From Aquamicrobium lusatiense (GTDB lineage Bacteria; Pseudomonadota; Alphaproteobacteria; Rhizobiales; Rhizobiaceae), in assembly GCF_014201615.1 (NCBI RefSeq), contig NZ_JACHEU010000001.1, positions 1,383,631 to 1,447,630 of the forward strand: a DNA stretch of 64,000 nucleotides, written 5' to 3'. The notes under the pieces are model-generated. The model did no database searches and was not told the origin of the DNA. It worked only from the letters and a program-made list of their open reading frames with translations. Each line of letters begins with the position of its first letter. Position 1 is the stretch's first letter. This document shows, piece after piece, positions 34,962 through 44,588 of the stretch. Position numbers and translations under genes: made by a program.

Positions 34962-34989
34962 TTAGTATCAGGAGCCGTTCTGGTGTCAA
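34962..34989 (-). promoter_or_regulatory. Sigma70-type promoter of nrdAB
   Basis: On the minus strand TTGACA (34989-34984) and TACTAA (34967-34962) are separated by 16 bp, placing the transcription start just upstream of the cobalamin aptamer. I see no NrdR box pair in the 34990-35205 stretch, which is otherwise AT-rich and holds no gene. Confidence 0.7.
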
Positions 34990-35205
34990 CAGGTTGATTT
35001 TGAATTTGATGGATGAATTTATCTTATGCCCACAATCCAAAGGCTGCCTGTGCACAAAGTCTTCATCGGAAGTTTTTTGCCGGACCGGGCAGGCGGCGGC
35101 ATTCCTGACGCATTTTGATGCCGTCCGGAACTCCCTGCCGACGAGAAACACGGGTATAACCACAGGAAGATGCGGCGGCGGAAACCGATCCGCCGCCGGC
35201 TGGTA

Positions 35206-36561
35206 TCAGATCGCTTCCAGATAGGTCTCGAATTCGAAATTGTTGACCCTCAGGGCAAAGGTCTCCAGTTCCTGCTTTTTGCACGCGACGAGGGAGCCGC
35301 GCAGCGCGTCCGGAAAGATCTCCGCGACGAGGTTTCCGTTTTCGAAGCTGGCAATCGCCGAGGCCCAGTCGGGCGGCAACTTGGTCATGTCGCGTTCGTA
35401 AACATCGGTTGTCGCCGGTTCCCCGGGGTTCAGCTGCTTCTCGATGCCGATGAGCGCCGCCCCCAATATGGCAGCCAGCACAAGATATGGATTTGCATCG
35501 GCCCCGGCCACGCGATGCTCGATGCGGCGTGCTGCGTTTGGACCGCCGGGGATGCGGATCGCGACCATACGGTTCTCATAGCCCCAGGCAACGGCGGTTG
35601 GCGCATGCGAGTTCGGACGCAAGCGGCGGAACGAGTTGAAGTGCGGGGCAAACACCAGTGTGCTTTCCGCCATGGCGGCGAGCTGTCCACCCACCGCATG
35701 GCGCAATATGTCGGAGCCGCGCGGCGTGCCGTCATCGAAGACGTTGTTGCCGTCTTCATCGAGCAGGCTGAAATGGACATGAAACCCGCTGCCGGAACGC
35801 TTGCCATAGGGCTTCGCCATGAAGGAGGCGATGAAGCCGTGGTTGCGCGCGATGCCCTTGACGGTTCGCTTGAAGAGTATCGCGTCGTCGGCGGCGCGCA
35901 GTGCGTCGGGAACATGGTTGAGATTGATCTCGAACTGGCCGACGCCGTTCTCGGCAATGGCCGAGTCGACGGGAATGTCCTGTAGGCGGCAGGCCTCGTA
36001 GACTTCGTGCAGGAAACCTTCGAAGTCGTCGATCTCATCGATGGAAAGGGCCGCGTCGGAATCGAGCCGGCGGCCGGTGATCGGCGAGACCGGGCCGCGC
36101 GGGCGGGCAGGCTTCGGGTCGACCAGATAGAATTCCAGCTCGGTGGCGACGACCGGCGTCAGCTTCAGCGCCTTGTAGCGGTCGAGAATGCGGGCCAGCG
36201 CCCGGCGCGGATCGCCAAGGAAGGGCGCGCCGCTTTCATCGGACAGCCAGAGCGGAATGAGTGCGGTGGGATGGGCGGTCCAGTCCATCGGCAGGATGCC
36301 GCGACCGGTCCACTGGCAGATGCCATCGGCGTCGCCGGTCGAGAAGACCAGCTTGTTGCCGACGATGTCCTCGCCCCAGACGTCGACCCCGCACACCGAG
36401 TAGGGCATGCGCAACTTGCCTTCCAGTGCCTTGGCAGCCTGATCGACGGGTATGCGCTTGCCGCGCATGATGCCGTTCAGGTCGCACACAGCGGCCCTCA
36501 GGCTGTGGATGTCAGGCCGGCTCTTCAGCCAGTCCAGCACCTCCCTGATCGCTTCACTCAA
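35206..36561 (-). CDS. Glutamine-synthetase-family ligase (gamma-glutamylputrescine synthetase/PuuA-like)
   Basis: A 451-residue protein with the glutamine synthetase catalytic fold: VVATELEFYLVD near residue 138, GVGQFEINL near residue 206, FMAKPYGKRSGSGFHVHFSL near residue 245 and the RIEHRVAGADANPYLVLAA block near 345. Such GS-like proteins in Rhizobiales usually gamma-glutamylate amines (putrescine, ethanolamine, methylamine) rather than ammonia; the acceptor here is unknown. The start is the TTG at 36561, six bases after GGAGG, giving a normal family N-terminus. It is a lone gene with no catabolic partner nearby. Confidence 0.82.
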   Translation of the reverse strand: MSEAIREVLDWLKSRPDIHSLRAAVCDLNGIMRGKRIPVDQAAKALEGKLRMPYSVCGVDVWGEDIVGNKLVFSTGDADGICQWTGRGILPMDWTAHPTALIPLWLSDESGAPFLGDPRRALARILDRYKALKLTPVVATELEFYLVDPKPARPRGPVSPITGRRLDSDAALSIDEIDDFEGFLHEVYEACRLQDIPVDSAIAENGVGQFEINLNHVPDALRAADDAILFKRTVKGIARNHGFIASFMAKPYGKRSGSGFHVHFSLLDEDGNNVFDDGTPRGSDILRHAVGGQLAAMAESTLVFAPHFNSFRRLRPNSHAPTAVAWGYENRMVAIRIPGGPNAARRIEHRVAGADANPYLVLAAILGAALIGIEKQLNPGEPATTDVYERDMTKLPPDWASAIASFENGNLVAEIFPDALRGSLVACKKQELETFALRVNNFEFETYLEAI

Positions 36562-36905
36562 TTGATACCTCCGGGTTGGTTGAACATAGGGGTGGCGACG
36601 CGCGCGGCTTTTCGGAAGCCACGCGCGTTCGGGCCGGGCATTGCACCGGCAGAATGGATTGCAATGAAAGAATGAGCGGGGTGGTGCTGCGTGCGCGCAC
36701 CGTTTGTGGCTGGCGGTCGGCCCGACCGATGTGTCCTGTTCCCAGGAATTTTGATTCGTCCCCGTTGAAGCTGCAGGAGACCTGCCGGGACGAGAATGAT
36801 GAAATGCGGCCCGTGGCTTCCCCCGGCCCTGTATTCCGGGCCATTCAGGAACACACTACCCGGCGGCAACAGCCTTGCCAAGCCGGGTCAGGAAAGCTCG
36901 ACCTG
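36562..36905. other. Intergenic region between der and the GS-like gene
   Basis: No gene is supported in these 344 bp. It contains a hairpin at 36601-36625 (CGCG-C-GGCTT stem, five-base loop, one mismatch) in the leader of the GS-like gene, without a T run. Der ends at its right edge. I could not pick out a convincing promoter. Confidence 0.5.
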
Positions 36906-38342
36906 TCAGCTCTTCTTGCGGGCGCGGCCGGCGAACGGGTTGTCGGAGGTGCGCAGCGCCACGCGGATCGGCACCCCGGGCATGTCGAAGGCCTCGCGCA
37001 GATTGTTGATCAGATAGCGCACATAGGACTGCGGCATGGCTTCCGGCCGCGAGCAGGAAACGACGAAGCCCGGCGGGCGGGTCTTGGCCTGCGTGACATA
37101 TTTGACCTTCAGCCGGCGTCCGGCCACGGCGGGCGGCGGATGATGGGCGAGGATGCCTTCCAGCCAGCGGTTCAGCCTGCCGGTGGAGACGCGGCTGTTC
37201 CACACCTTGTGGGTGCGCTCCACCGCTTCCATCAGCTTGTCGAGGCCGCGCCCGGTTTCTGCCGAAACCGGAACCGCCTGAATGCCGCGCACCTGCGGCA
37301 GCAGTCGCTCGGTCTTCTCGCGCAGTTCCGCCAGCAGCTGCTGGGGATTGTCGATCAGGTCCCACTTGTTGAAGGCGATGACCGGCGCGCGTCCCTCGCG
37401 GATGATGAGGTCGGCGATCTGCAAATCCTGCTTTTCGAAGGGAATGGTGGCGTCTAGCACGATGATGACGATCTCGGCGAAGCGGATGGCGCGCAGGCCA
37501 TCGGCCACGGAAAGCTTTTCAAGCTTCTCCTGCACCTTTGCCTTGCGGCGCATGCCGGCCGTGTCGAACAGCTTCATCTGCCGTCCGCGCCACTCCCAGT
37601 CGACGGAGATGGAATCGCGGGTGATGCCCGCTTCCGGCCCGGTCAGCAGACGTTCCTCGCCGATCAGCGCGTTGATGAGCGTCGACTTGCCTGCATTGGG
37701 GCGACCGACCACGGCGATGCGCAGCGGCTTGCTTTCATCATAGGCCGGCGCATCGGCTTCGGGGTCGGCGATGTCCTCGCCGATCAGCACTTCGCTGGCG
37801 GCAGGTATCCCGTCGTCCTCGTCTTCGTCCTTGCCGAAGGCGCGTTCCTTGCCCAGCGCCTCGACCACGGCATCGCGCAGGTCCGGCATGCCGACGCCGT
37901 GCTCGGCCGAGACCGGCACGGGTTCGCCGAGGCCGAGTTCCCACGCCTCCAGCAATCCGCCCTGAGCGCCGCGCGCTTCGGCCTTGTTAGCAACCAGCAC
38001 CACCGGCTTGCCGGAGCGGCGCACCACATCGGCGAAAGTGCGGTCGTCGGGCATCAGCCCTGCCTTGGCATCGACCACGAAAAAGATGACATCGGCCTCG
38101 TCGATGGCGATCTCGGTCTGGGCGCGCATGCGGCCGGGCAGGGTGGCTGCCGGCGCATCCTCGAAACCGGCCGTGTCGATCACCTCGAAGGCAAGGTCGT
38201 AGAGCTTGGCGGCATGGGTGCGGCGATCGCGGGTTACGCCCGGCGTGTCGTCGACAAGCGCCAGCCTGCGCCCGGCCAGACGGTTGAAGAGCGTGGACTT
38301 GCCGACGTTAGGCCGGCCGATGATTGCGGCTTTGAAGCTCAT
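36906..38342 (-). CDS. der: Ribosome-assembly GTPase Der (EngA)
   Basis: A 478-residue essential GTPase of 50S ribosome assembly. Two G domains in tandem are plain: GRPNVGKST (residue 8) with DTPG, and GRPNAGKST (near residue 213) with DTAG, and NKWD in the second domain; a KH-like C-terminal domain ([19 protein letters not shown]) follows. A 35-residue acidic linker separates the G domains. It starts three bases after the upstream TPR gene ends on the same strand, so the two are probably co-transcribed. Confidence 0.97.
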   Translation of the reverse strand: MSFKAAIIGRPNVGKSTLFNRLAGRRLALVDDTPGVTRDRRTHAAKLYDLAFEVIDTAGFEDAPAATLPGRMRAQTEIAIDEADVIFFVVDAKAGLMPDDRTFADVVRRSGKPVVLVANKAEARGAQGGLLEAWELGLGEPVPVSAEHGVGMPDLRDAVVEALGKERAFGKDEDEDDGIPAASEVLIGEDIADPEADAPAYDESKPLRIAVVGRPNAGKSTLINALIGEERLLTGPEAGITRDSISVDWEWRGRQMKLFDTAGMRRKAKVQEKLEKLSVADGLRAIRFAEIVIIVLDATIPFEKQDLQIADLIIREGRAPVIAFNKWDLIDNPQQLLAELREKTERLLPQVRGIQAVPVSAETGRGLDKLMEAVERTHKVWNSRVSTGRLNRWLEGILAHHPPPAVAGRRLKVKYVTQAKTRPPGFVVSCSRPEAMPQSYVRYLINNLREAFDMPGVPIRVALRTSDNPFAGRARKKS

Positions 38343-38345
38343 GTC

Positions 38346-39011
38346 TCACGACGCATCGCCCGAACCGCGGATCAGTTCGGACATCAGGGTAGCGCGCTGG
38401 CGGATGTTCTGCGGCGCCTGCTCATCGTCGACGATCTGGTCGAACAGCTTGAGCGCGTCGGCGGACTTGCCTTCCTTCCAGGCTGCAAGACCAAGCGCCT
38501 CGCGGGCGGAATGGCGCAGCGCATTGCCATCCACGGCGAGCGCCTCGACACGGGCGGACACGTCGGCATAGGAGCCGGTGTCGACCAGAAGAAGGGCGGC
38601 GCGCAGCTTCGCCATGTCGCGCAGGCCAAGCGGAATGGCGCTGTCGGCGGATACGGCATCGAGTTCGGTGACGGCGGCAGCCACATCGCCGCTGTCGGCC
38701 TTGAAGGTGGCGGCGCGCAGACGCGCCAGAACCGGATAGGCCCCGTAGCCATCCTTCTGGATTTCCGCGAGCGCGGCCAGCGCTTCCTCCTGCTTGCCTT
38801 CATTGGCAAGGGTAAGCGCCTGCGAGAAGGCATCGCCCGAACGGTTGGCGCGGCTTTCGTCCCAGTGGCGGTAGCCGACAAAGGCCGAGGTTGCGAGAAC
38901 GACCAGAATGGCGATGGCGATCAGGATCGGGCCGAACCGGTCCCAGACGGCCTTTGCCTGTTCCTTGCGGATCTCTTCATTGACTTCGCGGATAAAGCTG
39001 TCGTCGGCCAT
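38346..39011 (-). CDS. Membrane-anchored TPR protein (YfgM-like)
   Basis: A 221-residue protein with a short cytoplasmic N-terminus (FIREVNEEIRKEQAKAVWDRFG), one transmembrane helix (about 28-47) and an extracytoplasmic helical repeat region with TPR-like units. This matches the YfgM/DUF2133 family, often encoded next to bamB and der and tied to envelope protein quality control at the Sec translocon. Here bamB is absent and der follows within three bases. The specific role is inferred from the family. Confidence 0.82.
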   Translation of the reverse strand: MADDSFIREVNEEIRKEQAKAVWDRFGPILIAIAILVVLATSAFVGYRHWDESRANRSGDAFSQALTLANEGKQEEALAALAEIQKDGYGAYPVLARLRAATFKADSGDVAAAVTELDAVSADSAIPLGLRDMAKLRAALLLVDTGSYADVSARVEALAVDGNALRHSAREALGLAAWKEGKSADALKLFDQIVDDEQAPQNIRQRATLMSELIRGSGDAS

Positions 39012-39178
39012 TCACTCAAAACCGTTTCTTGCCGCCGTGGCGGTGCGTTCGCCTGCGTTTTAGCTGAAATTCCCCGGCATGGAAGGGGCAAGCCTCAAAT
39101 TCGCTCCGAGCCCCGGCCGGACCGCTGCTTTTCATGGACGGGACCTGCCGACAATAAGCCGGAAAAATGAAGGCAGAA

Positions 39179-40348
39179 TTATGCGACCTTGTTCAGCGGG
39201 GGAGCCGCCGACGACGCGATGCCCGCCGCGACGACAAGCACGGCAGCGGCCAGCAGGGAGGCGGACACATAATTCCCAGACCACTCGACCAGCAGTCCCG
39301 AAACCAGCGGTCCGATGATCTGGCCGAGCCCGAAGGAGGCGGTCATGATGGCAAAGACGCGCCGGGGCGCCTGCGGCGCAAGCTGGCGCGCCGCCTGCAG
39401 GCCGAGCGCCGTCTGGGCCATGAAGGTAGCGCCCAGCAATATGCCGCCGGCAAGCGGTCCCGCTCGACCCGAGATCATGACGCTTGCCGCCACGCCGATC
39501 GCTTCCAGGATGCAGGAAAGGGCATAGGCTTTATAGATCGAAGAGCGCCGGGCGAAGCTCTGCCAGAGGAAGAGCGAAGGAACGGCGGCAACGCCGGTTG
39601 CCAGCCAAACCAGTGCTTCGAACACGCGCGTTTCGCCGTTCTGGCGCACGATGGCGACGAGAAAGGTGGCGGTGATCACATAGCCGAAGCCGAACAACCC
39701 GTAGGAAAGGATGATCTTGTAAAGGGCCGCATCCCGGGGGAGTGGCAGCTCGCGGCCGGAACCGCCGCTGCCGGCCGGGCCTTCATTTGCGAGGAAGGCA
39801 ACGAGAACCAGACCGGCAAAAGAAATCGCGCCGGACCAGTACCATCCCGCCGTCCAGTCCGCCTGTGTCGTCGCCAGCGCCACCATCAGCAGCGACGAAA
39901 TGGCGATGCCGGTCCCCACGCCGCTGAAATGCAGGGATTGCAGCTCGTTGCGGCCACTCTTCGCCAGATGGCTGAAGACGATGCTGGCCATGAACACCAT
40001 GGTCATGGCGCTGACGGCACCGGCCAGAAAGCGGATGACGATGAAAGAACCTATTCCGCTGACCAGCCCCATTGCCGCTGCAAGCAGCGCATTGAGCGCA
40101 AGGCTTGCCAGTGCGACAGCGCGCTCGCGTCCCTGCGCCCAGCCGCCCGCAGCCACCAGTGCCCCGACCAGATAGCCGACATAATTGGCGGAGGCGATCA
40201 GGCCCGCATCGGATGCCGACAGGCCGAGCCCGTCCATCATGCCGGGCAGGATCGGGGTGTAGACGAACCGGCCGATGCCCATGGCAACGGCAAGCGCAAT
40301 CGTTCCGGCAAGGGCGAATCGGACGGGGGAGGCGGATGCGGCGTTCAT
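39179..40348 (-). CDS. MFS transporter, YbfB/YjiJ family
   Basis: A 389-residue inner membrane carrier with about 12 helices. The N-terminus ALAVAMGIGRFVYTPILPGMMDGLGLS is the hallmark of the YbfB/YjiJ family (PF06779), as are RFLAGAVSAMTMVFMASIVF and SFGLGQIIGPLVSG. Substrate unknown. The ATG at 40348 is used because family homology starts shortly after; the longer frame adds 30 residues across the divergent promoter region shared with the aminopeptidase gene. Confidence 0.85.
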   Translation of the reverse strand: MNAASASPVRFALAGTIALAVAMGIGRFVYTPILPGMMDGLGLSASDAGLIASANYVGYLVGALVAAGGWAQGRERAVALASLALNALLAAAMGLVSGIGSFIVIRFLAGAVSAMTMVFMASIVFSHLAKSGRNELQSLHFSGVGTGIAISSLLMVALATTQADWTAGWYWSGAISFAGLVLVAFLANEGPAGSGGSGRELPLPRDAALYKIILSYGLFGFGYVITATFLVAIVRQNGETRVFEALVWLATGVAAVPSLFLWQSFARRSSIYKAYALSCILEAIGVAASVMISGRAGPLAGGILLGATFMAQTALGLQAARQLAPQAPRRVFAIMTASFGLGQIIGPLVSGLLVEWSGNYVSASLLAAAVLVVAAGIASSAAPPLNKVA

Positions 40349-40494
40349 GGCGCCCACAATATTTGCGCTTGCCAGCGATACAATCCGGCTTTCGTTGGGC
40401 CAGATGCGCACCATGCCCGCACAAGGCTGGAAAGCCATTGGCTACGGGTCTATCTATAGATTTCGACGCAACTGATCTTCAGGATTTTCCACCC

Positions 40495-41769
40495 ATGACT
40501 GCACATGCCCCCTCGCTTTCGGCCGCCGGCGATTTTTCAGGCGTCATCGATCCGGTGAAGCTCGACCGGCTGGCCGAGGTGGCGATCAAAGTGGGCCTTC
40601 AGCTTCAGCCGGGGCAGGATCTGGTGCTGACCTCCTCGATTGCCGCCCTGCCGCTGACGCGCCGTATCGTAGAGCAGGCCTACAAGGCGGGCGCCGGTCT
40701 GGTGACGCCGATCTTCTCCGATGACGAGATCACGCTCGCCCGCTTCCGCTATGGCTCGGATGCCAGCTTCGACCGTGCCGCCGGCTGGCTGCATGAGGGC
40801 ATGGCCAGGGCTTATGCGCAGAATGCTGCCCGCCTTGCCGTGCGCGGCGACAACCCTTCGCTCCTGTCGGGGCAGGACCCGGCGAAAGTGGCCCGCGCCA
40901 ACAAGGCCAACTCCACCGCCTACCAGCCGGCGCTGGAAAAGATCACCGGCTTCGACATCAACTGGACCATCCTTGCCTATCCGGAAGTGGAATGGGCGCG
41001 GCAGGTGTTTCCGGGCGTGTCCGACGAGGTGGCCGTCGGCAAGCTGGCCGAAGCCATCTTCGCGGCGAGCCGCGTTGACAATGACGATCCGGTCGCAGCA
41101 TGGCGGGAGCATAACGCGGCGCTGGCAAAGCGCACCGAGTGGCTGAACGGCCACCGCTTCCATTCTCTGCATTTCACCGGCCCGGGCACTGATCTGACGC
41201 TTGGCCTTGCCGACGGGCATGAATGGATGGGCGGGGCTTCCACCGCAAAGAACGGCGTTACCTGCAATCCCAATATCCCGACCGAGGAAGTGTTCACCAC
41301 GCCGCACCGCCTGCGCGTTTCCGGCCATGTTTCCTCGACCAAGCCTCTGTCCTATCAGGGCACGCTGATCGACGATATTTCGGTGCGCTTCGAGGAAGGG
41401 CGCATCGTCGAGGCCACGGCGTCGAAGGGCGCGGACGTTCTCAACAAGGTTCTGGATACGGACGAGGGCGCGCGCCGGCTGGGCGAGGTGGCGCTGGTGC
41501 CGCATTCCTCCCCGATCTCGAAGAGCGGCATTCTCTTCTATAATACGCTGTTCGATGAGAATGCCTCCTGCCACATCGCGCTTGGCCAGTGCTACTCCAA
41601 GTGCTTTGTCGGCGGTGACAAGCTCACGCCGGACGAGGTTGCCGCAAAGGGTGGCAACAAGAGCCTTATCCACATCGACTGGATGATCGGCTCCGACAAG
41701 GTCGACATCGATGGCGTTCATGAAGATGGCCGCAGGGTGCCGGTGATGCGCGCCGGCGAGTGGGCCTGA
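40495..41769 (+). CDS. Aminopeptidase, M29 (thermophilic) family
   Basis: A 424-residue cytosolic metallopeptidase of the AmpS/AmpT/PepS family. Metal-site blocks are visible: NIPTEEVFTTPH near residue 260 (Glu, Glu, His), ENASCHIALG near 360 (His), and LIHIDWMIGS near 392 (His, Asp). It removes N-terminal residues from peptides. The ATG at 40495 begins the protein proper; the much longer frame upstream overlaps the divergent MFS gene and is rejected. A DUF488 gene starts eight bases after it. Confidence 0.92.
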   Translation: MTAHAPSLSAAGDFSGVIDPVKLDRLAEVAIKVGLQLQPGQDLVLTSSIAALPLTRRIVEQAYKAGAGLVTPIFSDDEITLARFRYGSDASFDRAAGWLHEGMARAYAQNAARLAVRGDNPSLLSGQDPAKVARANKANSTAYQPALEKITGFDINWTILAYPEVEWARQVFPGVSDEVAVGKLAEAIFAASRVDNDDPVAAWREHNAALAKRTEWLNGHRFHSLHFTGPGTDLTLGLADGHEWMGGASTAKNGVTCNPNIPTEEVFTTPHRLRVSGHVSSTKPLSYQGTLIDDISVRFEEGRIVEATASKGADVLNKVLDTDEGARRLGEVALVPHSSPISKSGILFYNTLFDENASCHIALGQCYSKCFVGGDKLTPDEVAAKGGNKSLIHIDWMIGSDKVDIDGVHEDGRRVPVMRAGEWA

Positions 41770-41776
41770 AATCGAC

Positions 41777-42127
41777 ATGCCTGAGCTGGCCGTCAAGCGC
41801 GTGTACGAGCCCGTCGCGGAAAGCGACGGGCGGCGCGTTCTGGTCGACCGGCTCTGGCCGCGGGGCCTGAGCAAGGAAAAGGCGCATCTCGACCTGTGGC
41901 TGAAGGATGTCGCGCCGAGCGACGAACTGCGTCACTGGTTCGGTCATGATCCTGAACGCTGGCCGGAATTTCAGAAGCGCCACAGAGCCGAGCTTCACGG
42001 CAAGCCGGATGCCCTTGCCGAGTTGCGTGCCCTGATGGCCAAAGGCAAGGTCACGCTTCTGTTCGCCGCCCATGACGCGGAGCACAACAACGCCGTCGCG
42101 CTGGCTGCGTATCTCCGGGAAACCTGA
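41777..42127 (+). CDS. DUF488 family protein
   Basis: A 116-residue protein with the DUF488 pattern: VKRVYEP, DGRRVLVDRLWPRGLSKEKAHLDLWLKD, LRHWFGHDP and a late LLFAAHDAEHNNA. The family is widespread and uncharacterised; some members sit near DNA repair genes. It starts eight bases after the aminopeptidase stop and is probably translated from the same message. Confidence 0.85.
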   Translation: MPELAVKRVYEPVAESDGRRVLVDRLWPRGLSKEKAHLDLWLKDVAPSDELRHWFGHDPERWPEFQKRHRAELHGKPDALAELRALMAKGKVTLLFAAHDAEHNNAVALAAYLRET

Positions 42128-42194
42128 AGCTTTTCTCGGAGGTCCGGGAATCCGGTCGGAACCTTGCCTGCAAAGGCTGTCGGGCGTTATCCGC

Positions 42195-42545
42195 CTATGC
42201 CTTCACCTCTGCCGCGTAAATATCGGGCTTGAAGCCGACCAGAACTTTCTTGCCCATGTCCAGCACCGGGCGCTTGATCATGGTGGGATGATTGAGCAGC
42301 AGCGCCTTGACCTTGTCTTCGCTGAGATCCTGCTTGTCGGCGTCAGAAAGGCCGCGAAACGTCGTGCTGGCCTTGTTGAGCAGGACCGGCCAGCCGACTT
42401 TGCCGATCCAGCCTTCCAGTGTGCCCTCGTCCAGCCCGTCGGCGCGGAAATCATGGAAGGTATAGGCGATGCCCTGACCTTCCAGCCAGTTCCGCGCCTT
42501 TTTGATCGTGTCGCAATTGGGGATGCCGTACATGGTGATCGTCAA
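42195..42545 (-). CDS. ArsC/Spx-family protein (YffB-like)
   Basis: A 116-residue thioredoxin-fold protein: MYGIPNCDTIKKARNWLEGQ places a single cysteine at residue 10, with the conserved NHPTMIKRPVLD stretch near residue 84. This matches YffB-like members of the arsenate reductase family, which probably act as glutathione-dependent reductases; there is no arsenic gene nearby to support an arsenate role. It converges with the DUF488 gene. Confidence 0.87.
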   Translation of the reverse strand: MTITMYGIPNCDTIKKARNWLEGQGIAYTFHDFRADGLDEGTLEGWIGKVGWPVLLNKASTTFRGLSDADKQDLSEDKVKALLLNHPTMIKRPVLDMGKKVLVGFKPDIYAAEVKA

Positions 42546-42706
42546 TCGACTGTCCTCGCGCTGAAATGACTGCCCGGACTGAAGCCGATTCGTGCCGGCT
42601 TGTCAGGTTGGATTTGTGACAGGAAATCCTGCTCCGTTAACCGCCCATCAAGGTTAATGCATCATTTTCGATTCCAGTGAGTTCTGTAGCGTTCTGGAGA
42701 GTTTCC

Positions 42707-43903
42707 GTGCATCGACGTGTCGTGAAGCGGCCGCTGGCCGCCGCCGGTGGCAGGCAAGGTTCGTTCATCGCTCCCCTGCTCGTCGGACTGGGTATCTGGG
42801 TTGGATTCCCGACCGTTACCGCTTTTCAGGATATGACCAGCCTCGTTTCCGGTCTCGACGCCAATGCGCGCTGGAACGCCTATATAGAGAAGTCTGTCGT
42901 CGGCTCGACGCAGGCAGCTGAAATGCCTTTCCAGGCTTCCGCTGCTTCGGCGGTTTCCGCAGCCTCCCTTGCAGGGTCGGGGGTGGCGCTGCCGGGTGTC
43001 GGCAAAGTGGCCTTCCGCTCCAAGAACGGCATCATCGAGGAAGTCCCGGATGAGGACCGCGTGGTGCGTCAGGGCAAAGGCAGCCGTCTGGTCAAGATCG
43101 CGCCGGTAGCTCCGCCTAAAAACTTCAACGCAGGGTCCATCTTCGAGCGCACGTCGTCGCTGATGCTGCGCAAGAGCCTTGATGGCGGCATGAAGATGGC
43201 TTTTGCCAAGCCGAAGATCAAAGGCAAGGAAGTACAGATCGCTTCCGCTTTCCACCTGCGCGAGGAGCCGAAGGCAACGCCGGGCGTCTCGAGCATGCTG
43301 GCCAGCCTCGTCAACAACGACAAGCCGGATATTCTGGCCACCGCCTATGCGCCGGCCACTGTCGATTACGCCAAATCCTCGCCGTTCAAGGCGCTTTTGC
43401 AGGAAGAGGAGCCCGGTGGCGGGCGCTTCATTCCGCCGATGGGCAAGGGCGACCATGCCTGGATGCGCAATCCGCTGCCGGCTTCCGTGTTCTCCAGGGC
43501 TGAGCAGAAGTGTCTCGCCAACGCCATCTATTTCGAAGCGCGCAGCGAATCCGTGCGCGGGCAGGCCGCCGTGGCGCAGGTCGTTCTCAACCGGGTCCGC
43601 AATCCGACCTATCCGGCCTCGATCTGCGGCGTCGTCTATCAGAACGACCACTGGCTCAACCGCTGTCAGTTTTCCTTTGCCTGCGATGGCCGCAAGAAGC
43701 GCGTGACCGAGCCGCGCCACTACAAGGTTGCCGAAGAAATCGCTCTTGCGGTTACGGCGGGCAAGATCTTCCTGCCTGAAGTGGGATCGTCCACCCATTA
43801 CTACGCCAGCTATGTCAGCCCCGGCTGGGCCAGAAGCATGAAGAGGATGACCAAGATCGGCCTTCATATCTTCTATCGCACCTATGGCGGTGGCTGGAGC
43901 TGA
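42707..43903 (+). CDS. Cell-wall hydrolase (SleB-type catalytic domain)
   Basis: A 398-residue exported protein. An N-terminal hydrophobic segment (FIAPLLVGLGIWVGFPTVTAF, about residues 20-40) acts as a signal or anchor; a poorly conserved 220-residue region follows; the C-terminal hydrolase_2 (SleB-like) domain covers about 275-395, with ANAIYFEARSESVRGQAAVAQVVLNRV and CQFSFACDG. It likely cleaves peptidoglycan. I chose the GTG at 42707 (GGAGAG six bases upstream) over a GTG ten codons earlier. Its position ahead of atpI is common in Rhizobiales. Confidence 0.87.
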   Translation: MHRRVVKRPLAAAGGRQGSFIAPLLVGLGIWVGFPTVTAFQDMTSLVSGLDANARWNAYIEKSVVGSTQAAEMPFQASAASAVSAASLAGSGVALPGVGKVAFRSKNGIIEEVPDEDRVVRQGKGSRLVKIAPVAPPKNFNAGSIFERTSSLMLRKSLDGGMKMAFAKPKIKGKEVQIASAFHLREEPKATPGVSSMLASLVNNDKPDILATAYAPATVDYAKSSPFKALLQEEEPGGGRFIPPMGKGDHAWMRNPLPASVFSRAEQKCLANAIYFEARSESVRGQAAVAQVVLNRVRNPTYPASICGVVYQNDHWLNRCQFSFACDGRKKRVTEPRHYKVAEEIALAVTAGKIFLPEVGSSTHYYASYVSPGWARSMKRMTKIGLHIFYRTYGGGWS

Positions 43904-44039
43904 TACCTCGCGAAGTGGCGGCGTGAAGGGGGAGATTCTCCCTTCCTTGTGGGTGCGAGCCGACGGGCACGATGTCGCATCTGGCTAAGATGCTGATTTT
44001 ACAAGCATAATACTTTGCTTTTGAAAACTCCCACGTGGC

Positions 44040-44068
44040 TTGACGGGCGGGAGGGCTCTAACTATGTT
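44040..44068 (+). promoter_or_regulatory. Sigma70-type promoter of the F0 ATP synthase operon
   Basis: TTGACG (44040-44045) and TATGTT (44063-44068) are separated by 17 bp, 57 bp before the atpI start. A short AT-rich stretch precedes them. Confidence 0.75.
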
Positions 44069-44124
44069 GCGCGCCAACTGGATGCAGACCGACGGCGGAC
44101 TTTCGGCCGGGCAGGGAGGTTACG

Positions 44125-44529
44125 ATGGCCGGCAACAATGGGCCAGACGGAACCGGAGAGACCGGCCCCCGGAATGACCGCAAAGGCGACATCCGCGACG
44201 ACGAACTTGAACGCCGTCGGCGTGAGCTTGGGGCATCTCTGGCAGCACGGCATCCGAAGGCGATCGAGGGGGAAGACAACGCGCAAGCGGGCGGTTCGAC
44301 TGGTTACGGCCAGGCGTTCAAGCTGTCCAGCGAGTTCATCGCCGGTGTGGTGGTGGGTATAGCGATTGGCTGGATGGTTGACCATCTTGCCGGGACATCG
44401 CCTTGGGGGCTGATTGTTTTCCTGCTTGTCGGTTTTGCGGCTGGCGTTCTGAACGTTCTGCGTTCGGCCGGCATGGTGGCCGGTTTCGGACAGACGAAGT
44501 CCGGGTCCGGACCCAAAGATTTAAAGTAA
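44125..44529 (+). CDS. atpI: ATP synthase assembly protein AtpI
   Basis: A 134-residue protein with a charged 65-residue N-terminus and two C-terminal transmembrane helices (SSEFIAGVVVGIAIGWMVDHL and SPWGLIVFLLVGFAAGVLNVLR). This is the alphaproteobacterial AtpI, thought to help assemble the c-ring. AGGGAGG precedes the ATG at 44125. It is the first gene of the five-gene F0 operon. Confidence 0.92.
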   Translation: MAGNNGPDGTGETGPRNDRKGDIRDDELERRRRELGASLAARHPKAIEGEDNAQAGGSTGYGQAFKLSSEFIAGVVVGIAIGWMVDHLAGTSPWGLIVFLLVGFAAGVLNVLRSAGMVAGFGQTKSGSGPKDLK

Positions 44530-44588
44530 GCGCGCTTCGGGCGCGAAGGCAATGAGAAAGGCCGGAAACGGCCGTATGAGGACTGAAC

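Noticed and set aside
31666..34965. A 1099-codon open frame on the plus strand opposite nrdA
   Set aside because: It mirrors the nrdA codons on the other strand of GC-rich DNA, has no ribosome binding site or family motif, and is explained by codon bias of the real gene.
34990..35205. NrdR boxes upstream of nrdA
   Set aside because: No pair of 16-bp palindromes of the NrdR type could be found by eye in this AT-rich stretch.
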